From NCBI GenBank assembly GCA_951640165.1, contig OX621254.1, positions 21,116,001 to 21,180,000 on the forward strand: a stretch of DNA of 64,000 bases. Direction: 5' to 3'. Position numbers and translations under genes: made by a program. Source of the stretch: Pseudoips prasinana (Eukaryota; Arthropoda; Insecta; Lepidoptera; Nolidae). Shown in pieces: positions 22,580 through 33,263 of the stretch. Below the pieces are notes generated by a model. That model saw only the letters and a program-made list of their open reading frames with translations. It made no database searches and was not told where the DNA came from. Position 1 is the stretch's first letter, and each line of letters starts with the position of its first letter.

Positions 22580-25524
22580 TTATTTCGTACCTTTCTGCAG
22601 GGACAGGTAGTGATCTTTCACTAGACTCTGAAAGTTGCGTAGAGATTGAGCTTGGCGTACTGACAATGGCAATTCATTCCACAAGCGAGCTCCTTGCACA
22701 GCAAACGATTTGTCCAGAAAGATTGTGGAATGTGCTGGCATTGTCAATTTTAAATTATTCGATGATCTCAGAAGTTTCGAATGTGATTCATAAAGGAATG
22801 AAAAGCGTGCTTTGAGGTAAGAGGGCGTTGAAGGAGTAAACAAAACATTGTATAGAAGTGAGAAAATATGGGCATTCCGGCGAAAGCGAATGGGTAGCCA
22901 CCTGAGCTTGTTACGAAATTCAGTGATATGATCATATTTGCGAAGACCGAATATGAATCTTATGCAGACGTTCTGGAGACGCTCAAGTTTATCAAGTTGG
23001 GCTTCTGTAAGATCAAGATAGCTGACATCTGCGTAATCTAGTATTGGGAGAAGAAGGGATTGAGCAAGCGCAATTTTGGTGCTAGTTGGGAGGAAGTTAC
23101 GAAGTCTTCTCAAGGATCCAATTGATGCAAAAATTTTCCGACTGACGTTTTGTAGTTGAGGGCCCCAGGAAAGGCAGCTGTCAAAGAATATGCCTAGATT
23201 TTTAACTTCACGACTTATTTGTAAAACATTGCCTCCAAAACGAAGTTGTGGTAGTTGTGACAAAGATGCCTTAGCCAACATCCTTGAGCTACCAACAACA
23301 ATCACTTGAGTCTTCTGAGGGTTAACGTGTAGTCCATGAGCACGACTCCTCTCACTGATGTTATCTAAATCGGTATTCAAATTATTCACAGCTTCTGTCA
23401 ATTTATTTAACGAAGCCTGATTATAAATCTGAAGATCGTCTGCTTAAAGGTGGTAGGAAGAATTAATACGTTTAGAAATAAAATTTATAAAAATCGCGAA
23501 TAATAGTGGAGACAAAACGCCACCCTGAGGCACGCCTGCAATAGTATTACACCAAGAAGAAAAGGAATTATCAATACGAATACATTGCCTGCGGCCAGAC
23601 AGGTAACTACGAAACCAGTCAATAACTGTTGGAGATACGTTAAGAGTGCGCAATATCCCCAGCAACACATCCAAATCCACGGAATTGAACGCATTGCTGA
23701 AATCTAACAGGGCTAACACTGTTAGATGACCACGTTCCAATCCAGCTCTAATGTCATCTGTAATATGGACCAAGGCTGAGGTAGTACTATGGCCAGGATG
23801 AAAACCAGACTGGAAGGGATTAAGGAGGTTATTTATTGTGAGAAAAGTACTTAATTGGTTGTGGACAAGGCGTTCAAGTACTTTGGACAGGAACGGAAGG
23901 ATTGAAATAGGACGGTAGTCGGAAAAGGATGCTGGGTTGGCTTTTTTTGGAAGGGGAATTATTTGGGCATCTTTCCATATCACTGGGAAGATACCCGAAC
24001 TTATAGAGGAATTTAAGATGTGAGTTATGGCAGGAAGAATTTCGTTGAGGATAGGAAGGACCATATTACGGGTGACATTGTCATTGCCTACTGCGTTAGA
24101 AGTGATGGATAAAACACTCTTCCTAACGTCACAATCAGAAACTTGACTCAAAGAAAAGGGAGAATAGCTGGGAGAGGGAACTAATGATAGATCTCTTAAG
24201 GTGTTTAATTTTGTTGCCCTGTCAAAAATGAGCGAAGTTGAGAAGTGCAAATTGAGTGAATTAATGTCTAAATTGTTAGGAGTAGTTTCATTTCGAGCTT
24301 TCCCAACTCCCAATGAACGCAGAAATTTCCATATTTTAGCTGGATCACCACTCTCAACCGAGTTGTGGATGTGTTGGCGTTGTGAATACCTACACACCTT
24401 ATTGCAGCGATTTCGAAGAGAAATATATTTATGACGGTTTATATCGTTAGGCCTACTCGCGAAACGCGACTTAGCTGCTGCTTTCTTAGCTAATAGACTT
24501 TTTATTTCAGGCGTTAACCACGGTACGGGGAGATGTTTTACCCTAATTTTTCGAAGTGGGGCATGCACGTCGTATAAACTAAGAATATTTTTATTGAAAA
24601 TGTTAATTTTCTCATCAACTGAATCAGAGGCTATAAGAGGAGACCAGTCAATTCTGCTAGCATCAGCTCGAAGAGAATCCAAATTAATACCACCAAAATT
24701 ACGTTGAAGAATGATTTTTGATTTTGCCTTAGGTAGGTGAATTTTATAAGATAGGAAAAGGAGATCGTGATAAGAGAAAGCATCGGCTACGCACTGTCCG
24801 TGCTTAGCGATGTGGTCTTTCGAAGAGACAAGAATAAGATCTAGGAGAGAAGGAGTAGAATGAGGAAAATGATGAGTGGCATTAAGAGGAAGTGTAGATA
24901 GATTACTAGATTCCGCAACAGAAATAAGGGTTGAAGAACGAGAATCATTTTTCAACAAACAGGTGTTGAAGTCACCCATTACAATCGTGTGGCTGTAAGA
25001 AGGCAAGAAAGTTTCAAGTAATAGTTCAAAAGAGGAGAAAAAATTTATTCTAAGAGATGGATAGTAATACACACCGAGTAAAACTTTAGTGTGGTGAAGC
25101 TCAACTTCGATAAGGAGATGCTCACCAGCACTGGCAGGTGGCGGTTGCGAGGACATGCTGAGAATTGTAAATTTAAAATTATTTCGTAAGTATATAGCAA
25201 CTCTACCACCTACCGAACTAGTTCGATCATTCCTAATCAGTTGGAATCCAGGAAGTGAGTAAGAGGCTGAAGGGAGACATGGTTTAAGCCATGACTCAGA
25301 AATAAGGATAGCGTGGATATTTTTGCATTGAAAATTTGCCAGCATATCGGGGAAATGAGCCGGAATACTTTGGGCGTTTATATGAATCACATTGAAATTC
25401 CCGAGAACATCAGAAAAAATACATTCAAGGCTGTCAGCGAGCGATGGTATACTGACAAAACTGTCGTCATCACTACTAATCGAAAAAAATCAGCATCAGT
25501 ATCTACATCTTCAGCATCAGACAT
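22580..25524 (-). pseudogene. LINE-C ORF2: endonuclease plus reverse transcriptase
   Basis: On the minus strand a likely original ATG lies at 25524-25522, followed by an acidic N-terminus. A T-run near 25485 causes a one-base frame change before the endonuclease starts (VIHINAQSIP, ISESWL, VMGDFNTC, SYHDLLF). Reverse transcriptase follows with DYRPISILPFLSK, LALLDFSNAFNSV and GVPQGGVLSP. A stop codon at 23446-23444 replaces the Tyr position of the YADD box (next codons Ala-Asp-Asp). The same frame then runs on to 22580 with a complete thumb and C-terminus. Only two point-like lesions separate this copy from an open ORF2, so it is comparatively young. Confidence 0.85.
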
Positions 25525-26256
25525 ATAACATATACTTACTTACTATTAAAATAAATATAATAATTCTACTTACAAATAATTCTATTGACTAAACTTTTCT
25601 AATATTACAGTAATCTACACTCAATACCCGCCAGTGTAGTGCCACATAGGTAACATAGTTTCTAAAAACCAAAAATAAGGAGAGAAATACTAACAATAAA
25701 CATTTACAGATTCCATTTGACAAGAATGTGTCTAAAAATGTAAAATGTAACGCTTTTATTTATATATGACACGAAAAGAAAAAGAGAAAAATCTTTAATT
25801 TAGAGCATATAATCATCTTACAGCTAGAAAAACATCAAAATATTTAAGCATGGTTTAAAGTAAAGAGATAAACCGAATATTTTAATTATGGACTATTTTA
25901 AAACGAGATATTGCTCCTTTTCTTAACAATCCATGGAATCAATATAACAATATAACAGCTACAGATGTTGCTCTTTCTCTTTATAATACATACAGTAGGT
26001 ACAACAGTGTGACAGATGTTGTCAAAAAACAATACGGTAAAAAATCAAGTGACAGATAACCTAAACTAACCTAAAGAATTAATTCTTAGTAACAAATAAT
26101 AAGAAGGTAGCTCATGTAATTAATAAAATGTTTTGTCACATAAAAACTAAAGGCAAGAAGTTATTAAAAAAGTGGGTACCAGACACAGTATCACAAGTGT
26201 TTGTGTTCAAAATGGCTTTCACTACAGGCCGGATGATATCTGATGAATGATGAAAT
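25525..26256. other. LINE-C spacer between ORF2 and ORF1
   Basis: This AT-rich region has no recognisable coding on either strand. It is longer than a typical inter-ORF gap. Confidence 0.4.
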
Positions 26257-26991
26257 TTATTTCTTAGAGACAGCACCTCGTTTAGGCCTGCTTGCTGCTG
26301 TAACAGGCTTGCTGGTTGATGTGCTTTTCTGCGTGTTGCCCTCCTGCACCGTTACAAACACAATTTCATTGAGATCGTTCATCGTGACCACCTTATGTAT
26401 TTGGCCCCCTGAAGCTTGAATATATATCACACCGTGTCGACTCCAGCAACTAAAAATTCCCCACCGTTGGCGTGCATTCATGAAGACCTCATGTCTAGGC
26501 TTGGTCAAAAACTCCGAGATTGTGATTGTAGTACCTTTGAATTTGGTTTTAGCAAACCACATGCTATCATGGGCTTGATAATTAGTGAACTCCACCAGCA
26601 TGGGCCTGGGTCTATCAGAGGTCGGAGCGCGGCCTAAGCGATGTGAACGCAGTATATCAGATTTGGAAAAATCAGATAGCTTCAAATGCTCTGTGATTGT
26701 GTTAGCAACAACCTGAATGGACTTTTCTTTCTTCTCTTCTGGTATGCCATGAAACAAGAGCATCCTACGCCTACCTCGCATCTCCATTTGGTCACAACAG
26801 AGAACAAGATCTAGTTGCTGTTGGAAGCAGCTGAAGGATTCGTATACAAACTTCTTGAATGCAGCAAACTCCAGTGCTAGTGTGTCTGTAGTGGCAGGTG
26901 TTCTGGGTGTCTTCTGGAGCTCTTCAAACTCAGTCATGCGCTTCATGAGGTTCTCCTTCATACTTGTGAAAGCATGCTGCATGGACTTCAT
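26257..26991 (-). CDS. LINE-C ORF1, RNA-binding protein of the RRM/coiled-coil type
   Basis: The frame is open for 244 codons. The N-terminal 90 residues look helical and coiled-coil prone (MKENLMKRMTEFEEL). The central domain contains RRRMLLFHGIPEEKKEKS and SHRLGRAPTSDRPRPMLVEF, typical of the RRM-like domain of L1-type ORF1 proteins. TITISEFLTKPRHEVFMNAR and a basic tail (RPKRGAVSKK) follow. Family members bind the element RNA and help form the retrotransposition particle. It lies upstream of ORF2 on the same strand. No frame lesion is visible. The start Met is the first in frame; an upstream non-AUG start cannot be excluded. Confidence 0.78.
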   Translation of the reverse strand: MKSMQHAFTSMKENLMKRMTEFEELQKTPRTPATTDTLALEFAAFKKFVYESFSCFQQQLDLVLCCDQMEMRGRRRMLLFHGIPEEKKEKSIQVVANTITEHLKLSDFSKSDILRSHRLGRAPTSDRPRPMLVEFTNYQAHDSMWFAKTKFKGTTITISEFLTKPRHEVFMNARQRWGIFSCWSRHGVIYIQASGGQIHKVVTMNDLNEIVFVTVQEGNTQKSTSTSKPVTAASRPKRGAVSKK

Positions 26992-27000
26992 TGCAAATAG

Positions 27001-27680
27001 TGATGTAAATTGTTATGTGATGTGATAGAAGAGAGATAACACTAGGCTGGCAGGGTGAGTGTATTAACTTAACTTTAATCACATAAAATGTTTATAATAA
27101 TACTTTTAATTAAATTTAATTAAATATAAATTGAGCAGATCAATACAGTTCAACTTCTTTCAACAACTACCCGCGCACAAGTAAGTACCTTCTTAATAAA
27201 AAATATTTTATTACATTGGTTCAAATACATATTACGTAAGTATTTTTATGAAAGTTAATGTCGACATGATGAGTATGGCCAAACCTATTTTCTTTACACA
27301 CGGCAGGAAAATATTATTCTGTGCACCTGATTACAAATCAAACTAAAATATCCAATTATTCTAGCCAACGCTGTACATAAACCTTTTACTAGCGAGTCCA
27401 GATAACACTTTTAAAGTGTAGCTTGATGTGTAGGGTAGGTACATGTATAATAATATGGCCCAGCTCGATCCATTAATACCAGATATTAATAACATCTCAG
27501 TTTTAAGGAATACAATATTATATACTATCTGCTATGAATTTTAAAAATAAAAACAAATTTCGTAATTCCGTATTCCTTTGAAATAAATCATAATATCATT
27601 TTCTCATGCTCGAAATTGTGTGCATTTAAACTGCAACTAAAGGTATATTTGACATGTTTTTATAGTAGCTTTATTTTCAG
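27001..27680. other. Non-coding stretch between LINE-C and P-like gene 2
   Basis: AT-rich, without a recognised gene. It probably includes the LINE-C 5' UTR and, near 27660-27680, the 3' end of an intron (ATTTTCAG) of P-like gene 2. Confidence 0.4.
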
Positions 27681-27860
27681 GTCAATCACTTTATGCCTTT
27701 CCTGACCCGGTCAAATATCCAGAAAGACATAGAGCTTGGATTCAAATAGTATTTGGCAATGAAAATGATTCAGAATTGGATTACAGAAAATATGTGGCAA
27801 ACATTTCACTGATGCTGATAGGACTAGCAGCAGACGTCTAAATGACTTTATTTTTGTCTG
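27681..27860 (+). pseudogene. P-like gene 2, THAP-domain exon
   Basis: The exon is bounded by TTATTTTCAG and GGTAAGTAAA. It encodes LYAFPDPVKYPERHRAWIQ, NENDSELDYRKYVAN and, after a one-base frame change near 27805, HFTDADRTSSRRLNDFIF. The F-P...W spacing and final H-F, D-R blocks fit the second half of a THAP zinc finger, the DNA-binding domain of P-element and THAP9 transposases. The expected Cys before the His is lost at the frame break. The first half of the zinc finger should be in an upstream exon that I did not find. Confidence 0.65.
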
Positions 27861-28088
27861 GTAAGTAAACTTATGAATATTTCTTAACTAATTCTCAATC
27901 TATGAATTGCTTCCTTTTTTCACTGTCTTACTTGTTTCAACTTCCTACTTCTATCTAAACTGGTTGTCATGAAATTGCACATACTTTGAATTCCCAGGAG
28001 AATTAAATATTATGTTAAAGAAATTTAACATTGTTTAAATTAATTTCTTTAAAACAGTAGTTTATTTACCATATACCATAATATGTTC

Positions 28089-28252
28089 AAATCAAAGGTA
28101 CCCACCCGTTGACATGCTAAAGCTATTTTGTCTGTTAAGCTATTGTCGCATAAATACAGTGATCATTCAAGATTTTAAAGATTTCATATTTTTATGCAGC
28201 AATAGCTTAACAGACAAATTAACTTTAGCATGTCAATGGGTAGCTTTGATTT
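28089..28252. mobile_element. MITE with about 65-bp inverted repeats
   Basis: The arms begin AAATCAAAGGTACCCA on the left and the complement of AAATCAAAGCTACCCA on the right. They continue inward through GACATGCTAAAG and TGTCTGTTAAGCTATTG to GCATAAATA. A short unique centre separates them. It lies in an intron of P-like gene 2. Confidence 0.8.
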
Positions 28253-28826
28253 TAATATTTTTAATATATTACACAATATATAAATAAGGAAGTATTAGCG
28301 ATCAATAAGTTGAAAATATTGGTTTTAGTTCGTGGATTTTTTTTTGTTTTCCTCTTTAATCTGCAATCGGCTCTTTAACCATAATCAGATGTGTTCCAGG
28401 GTCTTAAATTTGTAGGTGACATTCCATTAAATGACACCATATATCTCAAAAATTTTCAACTTTATCACAAAAGCATAAGGTTCACTTTGAATTGGGGGGA
28501 AATTTGAAAGATTGGGGTAGCTTGATGTGCTAGCGTCTGTACATTCAAAATTTAAATGGCACTTAGTGCCTGAATAAATTGTTTGTAATTTTTCTAGTAG
28601 TGTCTTATCGATATAGTAGGAAATTGTTGGTTTAGTTATCCTAATCCAATAGCCAAGTTTCCTAACTGGGCTCAATAGCCAATGATAAGGACATATATAA
28701 GTTTCCAGGGTTCTCGTCAGTTTTCCATTTGCAGCGGTAGGATAATGACAACATCATCTGTTTTCTGCCAAGTTACAATTCAAATCCAATTTTTGGACTC
28801 ACTTTACTACCCATATTTAACACTAT

Positions 28827-29369
28827 GTTAATCATCATTATTTATTATGTTTTTCTTTTTGTTTTAAATAACTCTTCTTGTTACACACCAGAACAATCAA
28901 GAGCTTAATCTCCAAAGCCAGGATGTTCTTTTACAGAAGCTACTGTTCCAGTATTGAATACCACAACTCCAGTAGTGTATGCAGTGTCTATGAAAGATAA
29001 TTATTCTCTTAACACCAAGAATGTATATAGAAGAAAAAAAAGAGGTAAGATATTTTTTATTTGTAGTTCCTAAAATTATTTCACTTTGTCTGATGAAAGT
29101 TAATCATCATTATTGAAAATATTTTGCTTTTTGTTTTAGATAACTCTGCTTGTTACACACCAAGAGGATCAAGAGCTGAATCACCAAAGCCAGGGTGTTC
29201 TTTTACACAAGCTACTGTTCCAGTATTCAATACCACAACTCCAGTAGTTTATGCAGTGTCTTTAGTACATAATTATTCTCTTAACGCCAAGAACCAAACT
29301 AGTAGAAAAAAAAGGTAAGCTAGCTTTTATTTGTAGTTCCTAAAATTAATTTCTCTTTGCCTGATGAAT
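28827..29369 (+). repeat. Tandem duplication (about 272 bp) of a P-like gene 2 exon and flanks
   Basis: Unit 1 (28827-29098) and unit 2 (29099-29369) are close copies, each containing an exon plus intron flanks. In unit 1 the acceptor reads TTTTAAA where unit 2 has TTTTAGA, and a codon is TAA where unit 2 has GAA-type sequence. Unit 2 keeps both splice sites, so unit 1 looks like the dead copy. Confidence 0.8.
29140..29314 (+). pseudogene. P-like gene 2, duplicated exon (functional-looking copy)
   Basis: This exon is bounded by TTGTTTTAG and GGTAAGC and is open throughout. It encodes a Pro/Ser/Thr-rich linker with SACYTPRGSRAESPKPG, TTTPVVYAVS and a basic end (SRKKR). Such linkers lie between the THAP finger and catalytic core in P-superfamily transposases. 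It is assigned to the P-like gene because it lies between the THAP exon and the core exon on the same strand. The splice phase does not join simply to the THAP exon, so another exon may lie between. Confidence 0.5.
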
Positions 29370-29407
29370 GTAGTGAATAACAAATAATAATATCAGCAAT
29401 TTTGACA

Positions 29408-29575
29408 TCCTCAATGAAGGTCAAGGGCCTTCACTCAGAATGAGGGGGGTGCAGGCCATAGTCCACATGGGTTGACAAATTACAAATGTCTTTCTAAACT
29501 TGATGTCTCTAGGAGATAGATGCAGGACATTCCTCATGATATTTTCCTTCACCGTGTAACTAACCATACTGGCTC
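29408..29575 (-). repeat. Lepidopteran Metulj-like short interspersed repeat
   Basis: Read on the minus strand, the sequence has CGGTGAAGGAAAATATCATG and GGACTATGGCCTGCACCCC, then TCATTCTGAGTGAAGGCCC. This order matches my memory of the very common Metulj repeat of butterflies and moths. No search was run, so the name is tentative. Confidence 0.6.
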
Positions 29576-30462
29576 GTCACGTTGAGATTATTCGCATATC
29601 CTTCGTGCAGCTAATCGTACTATAATTAAGCTGGCGTGTTGCAAAATAACTTTTAAATGAAACAAAATATAACAACTGATTTATAGTATTTTAATTCGTA
29701 TTATGCCTGATTATCAAATTTGGACTAATCGATGCAAGTATGTGTGGAACAAGCTTAACATTAGTTCAAATACCGTAATAATTTACATATAGGGACATCA
29801 CTAGATACTATAAAGATTAGTCCCTTCTCTAATCTTGAAATCGACCAATGGGAACAGTTATAGAATTACTGGGAAAAATGATTGTTTTACAAAACAGCTA
29901 CTTATTATTCATATACAATAATGGATAATTTATTAATAAATTTATATGTGTAATATAATACTAACTGTCGTTTTGATAGAAGATTAACCATTTATTTTTA
30001 TGTGATTATGCAGATTACATTTATATAATTAATGAGACTGACCGGAAGTGTCTTTATTGAGGACGCATTTTTGGCAATATGGGGGACTGATAGAAGAATG
30101 GCGGTTCTTCGCGCCAGACGCCAACGAAAGAACGAGTTTTTAGAGGTTTCGAGTGTGGTTTCAGGAGTTATATAGAAGATTTAGAAGCGGGCGTCGTTTC
30201 TGGCGTGATTCGAGTGGAGAATCTTCTGAATATTGGTAGTATCACTTGTTTTTAAAGGAGAGAAAATGAAGGAAGCGTCATCTCGTGTTGGTAAGCTTTG
30301 AACACAGGTGAGGCTTTGTTACTTTTATATAAAGTGTTACATTATTACGAATGCTCGGTAACTTTAGTTGAGTCTAAATGGTAAAACAATTCTATTCTCA
30401 TTCACGGATATGTTGGGATGAATGAGGATGATGTCCCAAAGTTTGTATTACTTATGTATTTA

Positions 30463-30512
30463 TGAGACAAATACTTTAAAACTAAAGAATTAGTTTTAAA
30501 GTATTTGTCTCA
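30463..30512. repeat. Perfect 23-bp palindrome with 4-base loop
   Basis: Arms 30463-30485 and 30490-30512 (starting TGAGACAAATACTTTAAAAC) are exact complements around AGAA. Confidence 0.85.
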
Positions 30513-30689
30513 TAATTAAAGTAACTAGACGATTGAACCAGAATTCTATCTATTATTGGATGAAAGCTATCAATGTTAGATAATAAATATTTTAATAACC
30601 TGTATTTAAAAGTACTTGTATTATTAACTGGGTTAATAGTAGGTATTCCTTTATAACCATTTAACTAATGTATAGTCTTTGGTTCAGAG

Positions 30690-31400
30690 GTTAATCTTGA
30701 ATATAATGTACTATCAGTGGAAGAGAAAACTGGTGGCTTATTGCTTAAGGCCGGTCTCTGGCAGCCTTATTAGGTTCTATATGGAAGATTAGTAGAGAGC
30801 TATTCTACAAAAGCATGCATGATGTGCTGTGTTTAGGGTTAACCTTGAATATTATGTTTTATAATGATGTCTTGGTACTTAAGGCCGGCCGCCCAGCAGC
30901 CTTCAAAGTTTCTATGGAAGATTTAGTAGAAATTTTACACAAGTTCCAATGATGTTATTATGCAATATCTCTACCATGTCGAGATCAAGAGATCATTGAT
31001 TTTTGACAAGAATCACAAATGATTAATAACACACCATCAAAGTATTGATTACACTAATATTGACTCAGTTAATAGTCATATAAGTGGTTCCAATTAGAAC
31101 CATCTTCAGATTTTCTTACTGATATTGTATGCTTTCATATCAAGCGGTCATTACTTGGGTAATGAATACAAAAAACTAAATCTTCACAAGTGATACAAGA
31201 TAGTATTACTTATAAAATTTATGTTGAAGTTCAAGAATTATTGAACCTTGACAGGAATGCAAAGTTCCTTGAGCAGATGGCTCAAATAATAATAATACCA
31301 TAATGAAGTATTATTATGGCTTGACTTTGTTAACAGTCAAACCAGTGGTTGCAATTAGAACCATTCTGAAATTAACTTGCTTATAATGAATGAGCTTTCT
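30690..31400 (+). repeat. Imperfect direct repeats
   Basis: One pair (about 30690-30800 and 30835-30960) shares GGTTAACCTTGAATAT, CTTAAGGCCGG and TATGGAAGAT..AGTAGA. A second pair (about 31020-31120 and 31265-31370) shares AGTGGTT.CAATTAGAACCAT. Function unknown. Confidence 0.55.
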
Positions 31401-31520
31401 GAAGATATTGGAGATATTACAATATTGGAGAATCCAAGAAGTTACTTATGAAAAATTAAGGCTTTGTGTTACTACATAAGGTTAATTATAAATATTATCC
31501 ATATTTAAATGTTTTCCTTG

Positions 31521-31551
<31 letters not shown>

Positions 31552-31966
31552 CTGTACCTCAGAGGTATACAATAGTAACTCCATTTTTTTCTAAAATATG
31601 TTTTTTGCACCATTCGAATCGCAAGAACCAGTTCTACATACTGGTATACGACAGTAAGTCCTATGAATTCTATTAAAAGAAATAACCAATAGTATATGAC
31701 ATTAAATCCAGTAACGCCTCAACCGACGATACTCAACTCAACGGACCTCAAATGACGATAAGATTATTTACCTCAAAGCTTTGCGCGAACTTAATGCTGT
31801 TCATTGGACTTAATACTCTCTACCTCTAAACGAAAACTCGCGCGCAGCGCGCTCGCTAGACTAGACTCGCTAAACCGTTTGCGTCAGTGCGTTCGACGTC
31901 GTACCTACTGTGCGTGCAAAACTATCCGCGTGATTGTTAAAAATTGTTTTATATTGTTTTAACCTA

Positions 31967-32039
31967 ATGTATTCACGTGGAAAATTACTGTGCGACCTAG
32001 TGTATATCGGCGATCAGCATGAAACAACTTCAGAATATG
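31967..32039 (+). CDS. Element B gene, exon 1
   Basis: This exon opens at ATG 31967 and ends in phase 1 before the canonical donor GTAAGT (32040-32045). It encodes 24 codons beginning MYSRGKLLCDLV. The exon 2 frame extends upstream of its first obvious Met to the acceptor TTTTTTTAG at 33263, and the phases match exactly. A second ATG at 32019 is in another frame and would run into a stop, so 31967 is the better start. The SRGKLL block resembles the first residues of the element D gene at 63807. Confidence 0.7.
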
Positions 32040-32487
32040 GTAAGTAAATACCTATTTATTAATAATTAGTTTTAATAAATTAGTCGTGCGAAAACGTAAC
32101 GAGAGGTAAACAATAGTATCTCCTGGAAACGTCTTATACCATTGATTTTTATTTCTTGGTGTTAAGATACGTTTTTCAATGTCAAAAGTTGTTTGTAGGT
32201 AGATTTACATCGTTGTGAATTAATATTAGATTTTCCTATGATTCTTGCATCAGTGTTTACTCCAAACAGGGTGTTGTCATAAGTAGTACTTTTTCATTAA
32301 TTTAAAACAAAGTCGAGTAAAACTGCTCCGCAGCTAAGTAGATTCTCCTTTACGTGTCATATGAAATTAATCTGTGTTACTGTGCGTTAAGGTCCATTTT
32401 TCAGTGCCATAAATACACTAGTAGTAGGTAGTTAGGTACACCATGTTCAAAGTAAATCTACTGATTCTCGGTTAGTTTTTATGTGTT

Positions 32488-33217
32488 ACTAGCTGCGCCC
32501 CGTGGTTTCACCCGCGTGGTACTGGAAAATTGTAAAAGGTATTATAATCGCTAAAGTTTGTAAGGATAGATAGGTAGGTACGTATGTAAATGGTGATTGA
32601 TTGATGGTAATGCGAAAGTTATTGGTAGGTCCCATTCGCCCACCGCCGGACCACACCATAATATAGCGCACTGGGTTATTTATCGTCATAACTAAATATT
32701 CAAAATTTGTCCAAATAATGTAGTGTAAAAGACAAAGTTTATCTACTTTAAATACCAGATGCGATAAATGTATTTATTTTGATATAAGAATCAATTTGTT
32801 TCTACCAAATATGCGAAATATGCGTTAGAAATAAATTAGGTGTAAGTCAATTTTTATTGTATTCATGGCTTACACATAAAATATAGTTATATGCTGTCGC
32901 GGGCTTTTATGTAGGAAAATTTAAAATAAACATTTCCATTATACATTATATACGTGTAACTCCAACGGTTTTGCGGCCCACGCCAAAATAGCTCGTAGAT
33001 GACAGATTTTTTCCTACTTACTTGTCACTTATCGTTACATTTTGGATAATACTTCCTATATCTTTATAAATTATAGCCTATGTGTTATTCTGACGTGTAA
33101 GCTATATTATTCTGAGTTTAATCAGAATCCATTCCGTAGTTTTTGCACGAAAGAGTAACAAACATAAATCCATCCATACATTCTTACAAACTTTCGCGTT
33201 TACAATATTAGTAGGAT
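32488..33217 (+). repeat. Lepidopteran interspersed repeat inside the element B intron
   Basis: It starts ACTAGCTGCGCCCCGTGG..CCCGCGTGG and ends CTTTCGCG..AATATTAGTAGGAT. These two ends bound a repeat I recognise as very common in lepidopteran genomes; its class is not assigned here. It occupies most of the 1.2-kb intron. Confidence 0.6.
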
Positions 33218-33263
33218 AAATAATAGCATAAGTACACAGCTAATGTAGAAACTTTTTTTTTAG

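Larger units (their letters stand above)
22196..27000 (-). mobile_element. LINE-C, near full-length non-LTR retrotransposon with ORF1 and ORF2
   Basis: The minus-strand order is ORF1 (26991 to 26257), a spacer, then ORF2 (25524 to 22580). The 3' UTR ends in AATAAAG and a TTATC pentamer tail (22196-22215). Having both ORFs suggests little 5' truncation, but the exact 5' end was not found. The 730-bp ORF1-ORF2 gap is longer than usual and may hold a small insertion. Confidence 0.8.
29576..31549. other. Long intron-like or intergenic stretch within P-like gene 2
   Basis: No coding region was recognised. It contains a perfect palindrome (30463-30512), imperfect direct repeats (about 30690-30960 and 31020-31400), and an (AT)n run just before element B. 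The 30040-30250 segment is less AT-rich and may be a decayed repeat. Confidence 0.4.

Noticed and set aside
29408..29575. Short conserved-looking block as an exon
   Set aside because: Its order of motifs matches a common lepidopteran interspersed repeat and no open frame with splice sites was found.
30690..31400. A CRISPR-like or satellite array
   Set aside because: The units are few, imperfect and irregularly spaced, and the genome is eukaryotic; they are simple diverged duplications.
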